DNA of 64,000 nt. Source: Iamia sp963728655 (lineage in GTDB: Bacteria; Actinomycetota; Acidimicrobiia; Acidimicrobiales; Iamiaceae). Shown one piece after another: positions 43,062-50,505 of this stretch (its first letter is position 1; each line of letters opens with the position of its first letter). Below the pieces are notes generated by a model, which saw only the letters and a program-made list of their open reading frames with translations, searched no databases and was not told the origin of the DNA. The stretch is taken from NCBI GenBank assembly GCA_963728655.1, contig CAVSLD010000002.1, positions 1 to 64,000 of the forward strand, in the 5' to 3' direction. The translations under genes were made by a program, and so were the position numbers.

Positions 43062-43584
43062 GTGGAAGGTGAGGATCGGGGCAGCGCACGCCGCGCGACG
43101 GCCGCCTCGCGGCGGATCGTGGTGGGTGTGGAGGGGCCCGAGAGCGCGGCGGCGCTCGACTGGGCGATCGAGGAGTCGTACCGGCGCGACGCGGTGGTCG
43201 AGGCGGTGATGGTGTGGATCGACCCCTACGCCAGCAAGAACTGGACCGCGCCCATGTCCGCCTCGGCGACCCCGCGATCGATGCCCGCCCACCGGTCGGC
43301 CCAGCTCACCGCGCTCGTCGACGACGCGGCCCGGCGCTACCCGAGCGCGAGGGTCGAGGCCTTCCTCCGAGACGGTCGCCCCGGGCCTGCCCTCGTCCGC
43401 GCGCGCGGAGGGAGCGGAGCTCCTCGTCATCGGGGCACCCACCGAGACCGGGCTCGGGTCGGTGTTGGCCCGCTCGGTGGCCCGCCAGGTCATCTCCCAT
43501 GCCCCCTGCCCGGTCGTGACGGTACCTCCCCACCCGCCAGATCCCGTGTCGCCGACGGCCGACGAGCCGGCCCTGCACTCCTGA
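43062..43584 (+). pseudogene. Universal stress protein, frameshifted
   Basis: USP fold: RRIVVGVEGPESAAALDWAI at the start; the ATP-binding loop and C-terminal strands (LLVIGAPTETGLGSVLARSV, HAPCPVVTVPP) lie in another frame after ~43,405. One base change restores a ~173-residue protein ending at 43,584. GTG 43,062. USPs in actinobacteria often follow hypoxia or nitrate regulators, which fits the divergent respiratory operon. Confidence 0.72.
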
Positions 43585-43761
43585 GCGGACGGGCCGTCGC
43601 GCCGCCGGCCCCATCGCTCCGAGCAGACCGCTCCGACCGGGGCCGATCTCCTCCACCCCCGGTCGGAAGAAGGGGCGATGGTCGGCACCCGGCGGTGATC
43701 GCCGAGCACGAGACCCGTGCGAGTCGTGGGGTGAGGTGGAGGACGGGCGATCGCGCCAGGC

Positions 43762-44217
43762 TCAGGGGGCGTGGTCGCGCCGGGTCGCGACGCGGTGAGG
43801 TTCGAGGTTGCCCAGGGTCTCGAGGGCGGCGCGCAGGCCGCGGAGCTCGGTGCGGTGGCGGTCGGAGAGCTCGGCGAGGAGATCGTGGCCCTCGCCGGTC
43901 AGGGCGCAGAGGGTGCGGCGTCCGTCGGCGGGGTCGGTGGTGCGCACGATGAGCCCGCCCTCCTCGGCGCGGGCGAGGAGCTCGGTGGCGGAGTGGCGCT
44001 TGAGGAGGAGGGCCTCGGCCACATCGGTGACCGAGGGCGCGCCCGGCCCAGGGTGGCCGCGGATCACCAGGAGGGCCTGGTGCTGTTGCGGGGTCAGGCC
44101 CATGGACCGGGCGGTGGCCTCGGAGAACCGCAGGAACCGGCGCAGGTCGGTGCGGAACGTGGCGAGGGCCTGGTAGTCCTCATCGGTCAGGGCCGGTGGG
44201 TCCTTCGGCGCGCTCAC
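43762..44217 (-). CDS. MarR-family regulator
   Basis: A 151-residue winged-helix protein (GLTPQQHQALLVIRGHPG; VTDVAEALLLKRHSATELLA; EEGGLIVRTTDPADGRRTLC) with the DxRR wing typical of MarR. The GTG start overlaps the ClC stop by 4 bp, so it is translated with the channel and may regulate it or respond to a linked stress. Confidence 0.85.
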   Translation of the reverse strand: MSAPKDPPALTDEDYQALATFRTDLRRFLRFSEATARSMGLTPQQHQALLVIRGHPGPGAPSVTDVAEALLLKRHSATELLARAEEGGLIVRTTDPADGRRTLCALTGEGHDLLAELSDRHRTELRGLRAALETLGNLEPHRVATRRDHAP

Positions 44218-45461
44218 CTCTCAGCCGCCTCGTGGCGCTGTCGTTGGGACTCGATGACGCGCAGCGGTGAGGTGAGGGCCAGGGCGACGAGGCTGGCGAT
44301 GAGCACCGTGGGCAGGAGGCGGGCGCCGGCCATCTCGGTCACGACGAGGGCCGAGCCGATGGGGGTCTTGGTCACGCCGACGTTGCACCCGACCATCATC
44401 GCGGTGACGAGCACCCACTGGTTGGTCTCGGGTACGGCGGCGTGGGCTGCGGTCCCGAGCGCGGCGCCGATGAAGAACAAGGGGATGATGAAGCCCCCTC
44501 GCCACTCGCCGGCCACGCTCACGATGGCGCCGAGGAGCTTGGCCCCGGCCGCGACGAGCAGGGCGCCGATCGCCAGGTCGCCGGTGCTGGTCTCCCGCAG
44601 CACGAGCTCCCCGTTGGTGAGCACGTCGGGGCTCCAGAGCGCGAGCAGACCCAGGGCCAGTCCTCCGCAGGCCGGTCGGAGCGACCGGGGGATCGGGTCG
44701 ACGGCGCGACGGAGGAGGCGCACCCCGCCCGCGAACAGGAGGGCCACCACCGAGGACGCCACCCCGGCGGCCACGGCCCAGGCCAGGTCGACGGTCCGGA
44801 GGGCGGCGGCCTCGGGCAGGGCGAAGATCGGGTCGAGCCCGTTGTGGGAGATGAGCACGTACGCGCCGTAGCCGGTGAGGGCCCCCACGGCGGCCGGGAT
44901 GAGGGCGTCGGCGTGCTCCAAGCCCCGCCGGTGCGGGATCTCGAGCGCGAAGACCGCCGCTCCCAGTGGCGCACCGAACAGCGTGGTGAACCCCGCAGCC
45001 ATCCCCGTGATCGTCAGGATGCGGAGCTGCCGTCGGTCGAGCCGGAGCGAGGTGGCGATGCGTCCCCCGAGGGCACCGGTGGCCTGGACGAGGGGCGCCT
45101 CCGGGCCGAGGGTCCCGCCGGAGCCGATGCAGAGCAGCGACACCGGGATCAGGGACCGGAGGGATCGCACGTCGTCGCTGCCGCCGAAGACGTGGATGTC
45201 GTCGACCAGCAGCTCGACGTTCCGTGTCTCGCCGAGGAGGCGCACGATCACCGCCACCGCGACCCCGACGCCGACCAGCACCACGAGGTGGGCCACGACC
45301 GGCCACCGCTCCGGGCCCAGGAGGTGCGTGACCATCTCCAGGGCGGCGAGGTAGGCCGCGCCGACCACCCCGCCGAGCACCCCGGCCGCGGCGACGAGCA
45401 GCGCCATGCGGGAGGGCATGGCCCGCGCCAGCGACCGCGGGACGGATGAAGGCTCCGACAT
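44214..45461 (-). CDS. ClC-type chloride channel/antiporter
   Basis: A 415-residue ClC protein: SGGTLGPEAPLVQATGAL includes the GxEGP-like selectivity loop with its Glu, GMAAGFTTLFGAPLGAAVFA the second, and GEWRGGFIIPLFFIGAALGT the third. ATG 45,461. ClC proteins exchange Cl- (or nitrate, fluoride) for protons or conduct passively. The 200 bp upstream include a 16-base G run. It is followed by a MarR gene with a GTGA overlap. Confidence 0.88.
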   Translation of the reverse strand: MSEPSSVPRSLARAMPSRMALLVAAAGVLGGVVGAAYLAALEMVTHLLGPERWPVVAHLVVLVGVGVAVAVIVRLLGETRNVELLVDDIHVFGGSDDVRSLRSLIPVSLLCIGSGGTLGPEAPLVQATGALGGRIATSLRLDRRQLRILTITGMAAGFTTLFGAPLGAAVFALEIPHRRGLEHADALIPAAVGALTGYGAYVLISHNGLDPIFALPEAAALRTVDLAWAVAAGVASSVVALLFAGGVRLLRRAVDPIPRSLRPACGGLALGLLALWSPDVLTNGELVLRETSTGDLAIGALLVAAGAKLLGAIVSVAGEWRGGFIIPLFFIGAALGTAAHAAVPETNQWVLVTAMMVGCNVGVTKTPIGSALVVTEMAGARLLPTVLIASLVALALTSPLRVIESQRQRHEAAER

Positions 45462-45506
45462 CAGGAGGATCGTACTGCGATGGATCGTGGAGCGATCAAC
45501 CTTGCC

Positions 45507-45522
45507 GGGGGGGGGGGGGGGG
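45507..45522. repeat. Poly-G tract (16 bases)
   Basis: An uninterrupted run of 16 G lies 46 bp upstream of the ClC start (minus strand) and 137 bp beyond the 3' end of the SnoaL-like gene. Long mononucleotide runs are slippage-prone. It could vary expression of the ClC-MarR unit by changing promoter spacing, or be an assembly artefact. No gene lies in 45,462-45,658. Confidence 0.8.
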
Positions 45523-45658
45523 CGGGGCGCCTCCCCGCGCGGGCGGGGGCGCGCCTCGTGGAAGGCCTTCCCGATCGGTGTCGTGTCGTCTCTACCAGGG
45601 GAGCTGGTTGCCGGCGGACCCCCCGGGTCCCCGATGTCAGGGGTTGCGGCAGGTTCGA

Positions 45659-46171
45659 TCAGCCGAAGGGCGGCGTGCGCGTCGATGGCGCGGTCGAGGC
45701 GGCCTCGCGGATCATGCGGGCGAAGCGGCCTCCCGTGATGCACCTGGTGTGTTCGACGCGGCTCGCGAACCTCCAGCAGCGACCGTCTCGCGCATAGGTG
45801 TCGTCATACACCGCGCTGACGTCGACGATCTCGCTCGCTCCCTCCCAGTGCAAGCCGTTGCGGTTGAGCACGTGGACCCGCCCCTCGGCGGTGTCCGGGC
45901 CTGTGAACCTGATCTCGTGGGTGGAGGTCGAGTGCAGGCAGAGCTCGAAGATGGCCAGCGCCCCGGGCATCCAGGCGGCCAGCTCGGCGGGGTTGCCGGC
46001 GATGCCGCCGGCCGAGGTGTAGTCGATGTGGGCGTCGGGGAGGAACAGCGCCTGCCATCGCTGCCAGTCTCCGTCGTCGACGGCGTAGGCATACGAGGTG
46101 ACGAGGTCCTGGATCGCCAGGACGTCGGCCACGCGGCCGACGTCGTGAACGGTGCCGTCTCGGTCAGCCAC
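45659..46171 (-). CDS. SnoaL/NTF2-like protein
   Basis: From GTG 46,171, a ~170-residue cone-fold protein: VLAIQDLVTSYAYAVDDGDW, QALFLPDAHIDYTSAGG, SEIVDVSAVYDDTYARDGRC and RFASRVEHTRCITGGRF. This is the SnoaL_4/limonene-hydrolase-like family, used in steroid, polyketide and xenobiotic turnover (isomerases, dehydratases or binding proteins). The start overlaps the kinase stop by 8 bp. Likely last gene of the sulfatase operon. Confidence 0.8.
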   Translation of the reverse strand: MADRDGTVHDVGRVADVLAIQDLVTSYAYAVDDGDWQRWQALFLPDAHIDYTSAGGIAGNPAELAAWMPGALAIFELCLHSTSTHEIRFTGPDTAEGRVHVLNRNGLHWEGASEIVDVSAVYDDTYARDGRCWRFASRVEHTRCITGGRFARMIREAASTAPSTRTPPFG

Positions 46172-47282
46172 TGACGTCCAGCTCCTCGATGGCGGCGAAG
46201 GTCTCGAGGTCATGGACCGCGGCGACGGTCCGGGAGATGTTGGCGGCTGTGATCTCCGGGCCGTAGTTCTCCGGGGGGCAGATCAGCCATCCGATGACCA
46301 GGCCCCACAGCGCCGCCACCCGGTACTGCTCGAACGCGTCGGCCGGCGAGGGGCCATCGGTGACCCCGGCCCCGGCCAACCGGTCGAGGTACTCACCAAG
46401 GAGGTCGCGCTGGCGAGCCCGGCGGATGTCGGGGTCGAGCGAGGTGACGAGCAGGTAGGTGACGTCATGGGCCCAGCTCCCGCGCATCATCAGCTGCCAG
46501 TCCAGCAGGCCTCCGCAGGCGTCGGGGAGCAAGTAGGTGTTGCCGACGTGCGGATCACCGTGCAGCAGCGTGGTGGGTGCCTCGGTGTGCTGTGCTTGGA
46601 CCTTCCACAGCAGGCCCCACATGTCCGCCACGCTTCGACCGAGCGGTGCGATGAGCTCCTGCTTGAACGGGTTCCGGGCGACCTGGTCCTCGATCAGCTC
46701 GAGACCGATCCGGTCGAACACGTCGAACATGCCGCCGCTGGTCGGTGTGGCCACCCAGGCGAGGTCGCGGCCGAAGCGGGGGCTCTCCCAGAACTCGGCA
46801 TGCAGGGTGGCGAGGTGGCCGAGGATCGATCGCAGCTCGTCGACGCTGACCGGATCGAGCGCGGAGGGGAACCGGGCGCCGCGGGCTTCGAGGTCCTCGA
46901 GCAGGAGCCCGAACCGGCCCGTCGCCGGATCGAAGCTGCTGGCGAAGGCAGTCGGGGTCTCGATGTCGAGATCGCGGCGGAGCTCGCGGTAGAACCGCAC
47001 CTCGTTCTCGTACATCGCCTCGGGGGCGCGGGGTGATGCGAGCATGGTCTTGAGGATCAACCGTCGCGGTAGGCCGGTGCCGGTCTCGCGGGCGTAGGAC
47101 ACGTCGAGCACGACGCGATCGGCAGTTGAGGCAATGCCGTCGCCGCAGCGCTTCGCGGCGACGATGTCGACGCGGTCGACCGCGACGCCTGGTCGCCACT
47201 CCGACAGCGCGGCACCGAGGATGGCCGGGGTCAGCTCCTCGAGCTCCGAGGGAAAGACGGTGCCTGGGGCGGGCGTGGTCAT
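46164..47282 (-). CDS. APH/ecdysteroid-kinase-like phosphotransferase
   Basis: A 372-residue kinase-fold protein: RLILKTMLASPR (Lys), EVRFYREL, LLLEDLEARG hinge, TTLLHGDPHVGNTYLL (catalytic Asp) and GLLDWQLMMRGSWAHDVTYL (metal Asp). Relatives of the DUF1679/EcKL type phosphorylate small hydroxyl compounds, including steroids, and are frequent in steroid and xenobiotic loci of actinobacteria. ATG 47,282 overlaps the TetR stop (ATGA). Confidence 0.82.
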   Translation of the reverse strand: MTTPAPGTVFPSELEELTPAILGAALSEWRPGVAVDRVDIVAAKRCGDGIASTADRVVLDVSYARETGTGLPRRLILKTMLASPRAPEAMYENEVRFYRELRRDLDIETPTAFASSFDPATGRFGLLLEDLEARGARFPSALDPVSVDELRSILGHLATLHAEFWESPRFGRDLAWVATPTSGGMFDVFDRIGLELIEDQVARNPFKQELIAPLGRSVADMWGLLWKVQAQHTEAPTTLLHGDPHVGNTYLLPDACGGLLDWQLMMRGSWAHDVTYLLVTSLDPDIRRARQRDLLGEYLDRLAGAGVTDGPSPADAFEQYRVAALWGLVIGWLICPPENYGPEITAANISRTVAAVHDLETFAAIEELDVSG

Positions 47283-47866
47283 GAGGTGGCCTCTCCACTC
47301 GGGTGTGCGGCGCTGACGGTCGTCGATGCGAGCTGCCGTCGGAGCGCGGCGACGGTGCCAGCGAAGGTCGTCGGGTCGGCGAGGGCGCTCAGCTGGGCGA
47401 GCCCGAGGGCGAAGGCGATCCACAACCACATCGAGTCCTCGGCGTCATCGGTCGAGGTGCTCGGCCCGGACTCCATCGCGAACCGACGGAGCAGGTCGAT
47501 GATCGGGAACGGCTCCCCGCCCTGGAACAGCTCGCGGAGCTCAGCATGCCTGCGCACCTCGACGTACATCGAGGCGAGGAACTCGACGTAGCTGGGATCT
47601 GCAGCGCGCAGCGCCTCGACGGCATCGAGCAGGGCTCGCGGGATGGACGGCTCGTTCGGCGCGGCGCGGGCAGACCGTTCGAGCTCCTCGATGAGCAGGT
47701 CCTGCACGTCCAGGAACACGGCGAGGAAGAGGCGCGCCTTGGACCCGAAGTGGTTGTAGATCGCGGTGTGGGCGAGACGGGCGTCGTCGGCGACGGTCCG
47801 GTTGCTCGTGGCGGCGTAGCCGCGTGCCGCGAACTGCCGGCGCGCCGCGACCAGCACGGCGGCCAT
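47279..47866 (-). CDS. TetR-family regulator of the sulfatase operon
   Basis: Helix-turn-helix VLVAARRQFAARGYAATSNR, TVADDARLAHTAIYNHFGSK and a C-terminal ligand domain. ATG 47,866 may be internal: the frame continues upstream without a stop (GRRRGRPSNASTDD), so the true start could lie nearer 47,960. It lies between the sulfatase and the kinase on the same strand and is the likely ligand of the palindrome at 50,302. Confidence 0.83.
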   Translation of the reverse strand: MAAVLVAARRQFAARGYAATSNRTVADDARLAHTAIYNHFGSKARLFLAVFLDVQDLLIEELERSARAAPNEPSIPRALLDAVEALRAADPSYVEFLASMYVEVRRHAELRELFQGGEPFPIIDLLRRFAMESGPSTSTDDAEDSMWLWIAFALGLAQLSALADPTTFAGTVAALRRQLASTTVSAAHPSGEATS

Positions 47867-47966
47867 CGTGTCGTCGGTCGACGCGTTGGATGGTCGGCCC
47901 CGCCGCCGTCCCGGGGACCGATCCGGTCCGGGCGCTTCGGCGGCATCGGACCCCGCGGTCGGGTGG

Positions 47967-50234
47967 TCACTGGTTCCGGAACGCGGTCTCGACCTGCTGG
48001 GCCACGTCGGCGGACGTCGATCCGCCGTCGGCCGAGACCACGAGGCGGTCCAGGGTCCCGCTGAACGGGATGGTCGGGTCGTAGCCGTCGTAGACCGGCA
48101 ACGGCCGGCCCACGCCGGCCAGGAGCGAGGCGGAGGAGTTGGGGGTCCACAGGCCGGGCCACTCGTGCGGCAGCTGTGCCCTCCCCACCACCGTGCCGTC
48201 GGCGAGGCACACGAGGTCCATGCGGCCCTCGATCGGTCGGCCGATCACCTGCAGCGCGGTGGCGCTGACCGGGGTGTCGAGGCTCAGCTCGGTGAGGTAC
48301 TCGCTCACGAAGCTGCAGGCGAAGGTCAGCTGCCCGTCTCTCAGGTGCCACACCCAACCGCCGTTGTGATCACCCTGTTCGGCGATCACGCCGGTCGCGT
48401 CGACATCCAGCGGCGCGCCGAGGTGGGCGGTGATCGTGAACCCGTTGCCCAGCGTCGGGGTGTTGTCCTCGAACACTCGCTCGCCCGGGCGCAGCTCGAC
48501 CCGTGACGCACCTGTCGGCCACGGCAGGAACAGGTGCTGGAGGCGATCCACGACCCCGTCGCTGAGGGGCAGGACACCGTTGCGTTCGGCTTCCTCGTAC
48601 CACCGGGCCACGAGACGGTCGCGGGTCTCGGGGTGCTGGTCGCCGACGTCGTGGTTCTCGGCCATGTCGGCGCGGGTGTCGAAGAGGTGCCAGTGATCGG
48701 TCTCGAAGTCGTCGCTACCGGCGATGAGGTCGCGTTCGGCATGGGTGAGCTGGTTGACGTGGTCGGTGACGACCTTCCAGCCGTCCTCGTACAGGGCCCG
48801 GCTGCCCCAGCACTCGTAGTACTGGCTGGTCCGGGGATCCGGGGCGTCAGCGCGTGCGAGCATCGGTCGCAGGGTGACCCCGTCCAGGCTCATCTGGGGG
48901 ACACCGCGGATCGCGTCGGGCGGTTCGACGTCGACGAGGTCGAGCAACGTGGGCAGGAGGTCGATGGCGTGGCAGTACTGGTGGCGGATCTCACCGGCGG
49001 CGGCCAGCCCCGCCGGCCAGGAGATGATGAGCGGGTCTCGCACCCCGCCCTCGAACGTGTACCGCTTGAACCGGCGGACCGGGGTGTTGCCGGCCTCGGC
49101 CCAGCCCCACGGGTAGTGGTTGTAGGTGCGCGGCCCGCCCAGCTCGTCGATCAGCCGGAGGTTCAGCTCGACGTCCTCGTCACGCCCCTGGGCGAAGCGG
49201 AACTCGCTCACCGTTCCGTGGGGCCCGGCCTCGCCCGACGCGCCGTTGTCCGACACCACGACGACGATCGTGTTCTCGCGTTCGTCGAGGTCGTCGAGGG
49301 CGGTGAGCACCCGCCCGATCTGCGCGTCGGCGTGGGTGAGGAACCCGGCGTAGATCTCCATCATCCGGGCGTACAGCCGCTGGCGGTCGGGGTCCAGCCC
49401 TTCCCAGTCCGGCACGTGGTCCGACCGTGAGGGCAGCGCGGTGTCCTCCCCGACGAGGCCGAGGCCGATCTGGCGGTCGAGGACCGCCCGACGCCAGATG
49501 TCCCAGCCCGCGTCGAAGCGGCCCCGGTAGGGCTCGGTCCACTCGGGCGTGACGTGGTGGGGGGCGTGGGTGGCGCCGAGGGCCAGCCAGGCGAGGAACG
49601 GGCGGTCCGGCTGATCCCGTCGGAGCTCCCGGATGCGAGCGACGGTCTCGTCGGCCAGGTCCTCGCTGAGGTGGTAGCCCTCGTCGGGGGAGCGGGGCGG
49701 ATCGACGTAGGTGTTGTCCCGCACCAGCTCGGGGGCCCAGTGGTTGGCGTCGCCGCCGAGGAACCCGTAGTAGTGCTCGAAGCCCTTGCCGAGCGGCCAG
49801 TTCTCGAACGGGCCCGAGGGCGAACGCTGGTCGCGGGGCGTGAGGTGCCACTTGCCCACTGCGAACGTCGCGTAGCCGTCGGCGCGGAGGATCTCGGCGA
49901 GGGTGCCGGCCTCCGGTGGGATGCGCGAGGTGTAGCCCGGGAAGCTCATCGGCAGGTCGGGCAACATGCCCACCCCGACCCGGTGGTGGTTGCGCCCGGT
50001 CAGCAGGCAGGCGCGGGTCGGCGAGCACACCGCGGTGGTGTGGAAGTTGGTGAGGCGCACCCCCTGCTTCGCGAGGCCGTCGATCGCGGGCGTCGCGATG
50101 TCGGAGCCGTAGCAGCCGAGCTGGGCGAACCCGGTGTCATCCAGCACGACGACCACGATGTTGGGTGCGCCCGCACGGAAGGGGGAGGCGGCCCGGGCCG
50201 ACGTGGAGCCGGTGGTCGTGAGCGCAACCGTCAC
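47967..50234 (-). CDS. Type I sulfatase (arylsulfatase)
   Basis: A 755-residue sulfatase from GTG 50,234. Metal-site DD in APNIVVVVLDDTGFAQLGCY; formylglycine motif CSPTRACLLTGR with Cys70; KWHLTPRD; THAPHH; VSDNGASGE. The Cys must be converted to formylglycine by a maturase not seen here. The ~180 C-terminal residues (GNGFTITAHLGAPLDVDATG) form a beta-rich domain like that of large actinobacterial arylsulfatases. It removes sulfate from aryl, steroid or sugar esters. No clear signal peptide, so probably cytoplasmic. Confidence 0.9.
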   Translation of the reverse strand: MTVALTTTGSTSARAASPFRAGAPNIVVVVLDDTGFAQLGCYGSDIATPAIDGLAKQGVRLTNFHTTAVCSPTRACLLTGRNHHRVGVGMLPDLPMSFPGYTSRIPPEAGTLAEILRADGYATFAVGKWHLTPRDQRSPSGPFENWPLGKGFEHYYGFLGGDANHWAPELVRDNTYVDPPRSPDEGYHLSEDLADETVARIRELRRDQPDRPFLAWLALGATHAPHHVTPEWTEPYRGRFDAGWDIWRRAVLDRQIGLGLVGEDTALPSRSDHVPDWEGLDPDRQRLYARMMEIYAGFLTHADAQIGRVLTALDDLDERENTIVVVVSDNGASGEAGPHGTVSEFRFAQGRDEDVELNLRLIDELGGPRTYNHYPWGWAEAGNTPVRRFKRYTFEGGVRDPLIISWPAGLAAAGEIRHQYCHAIDLLPTLLDLVDVEPPDAIRGVPQMSLDGVTLRPMLARADAPDPRTSQYYECWGSRALYEDGWKVVTDHVNQLTHAERDLIAGSDDFETDHWHLFDTRADMAENHDVGDQHPETRDRLVARWYEEAERNGVLPLSDGVVDRLQHLFLPWPTGASRVELRPGERVFEDNTPTLGNGFTITAHLGAPLDVDATGVIAEQGDHNGGWVWHLRDGQLTFACSFVSEYLTELSLDTPVSATALQVIGRPIEGRMDLVCLADGTVVGRAQLPHEWPGLWTPNSSASLLAGVGRPLPVYDGYDPTIPFSGTLDRLVVSADGGSTSADVAQQVETAFRNQ

Positions 50235-50301
50235 GGTGTCGTCAGGGTCGGGGACGGGCTGGGTGACACCGGACGAGAGCTCCTCAGCGGCAGCGGCGAA
50301 G

Positions 50302-50321
50302 AAAGTACCGGACGGTACTTT
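50302..50321. promoter_or_regulatory. TetR-type palindromic operator of the sulfatase operon
   Basis: AAAGTACCG-GA-CGGTACTTT: perfect 9 bp arms around a 2-base centre, 68 bp upstream of the sulfatase start. On the minus strand it can overlap the promoter. Size and symmetry fit TetR-type repressors, and one is encoded in the operon. Confidence 0.72.
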
Positions 50322-50330
50322 CAGTGGAGC

Positions 50331-50477
50331 GTGTCAGCGGTCGGGGTCGTCGTCAAGGTGCGCTCGAGCACCGGCGGGGCGTGGCTCGACGACACGGTCC
50401 GGCCCGGCATGGACCCGCGAACCCGCATGGGCGCGGTGGCCGATCTCGTCGATCAGGAGACCGAGCCCTGGACCTGA
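50331..50477 (+). CDS. Possible 48-residue ORF, low confidence
   Basis: A GTG-started frame (VVVKVRSSTGGAWLDDTVRP; AVADLVDQETEPWT) divergent from the sulfatase, beginning 10 bp after the operator. Codon choice is plausible, but no family is recognised. It may be a truncated or spurious gene. Confidence 0.25.
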   Translation: MSAVGVVVKVRSSTGGAWLDDTVRPGMDPRTRMGAVADLVDQETEPWT

Positions 50478-50505
50478 GTCCTGCGGGCCCGCCGTTCCAC
50501 CCTGA

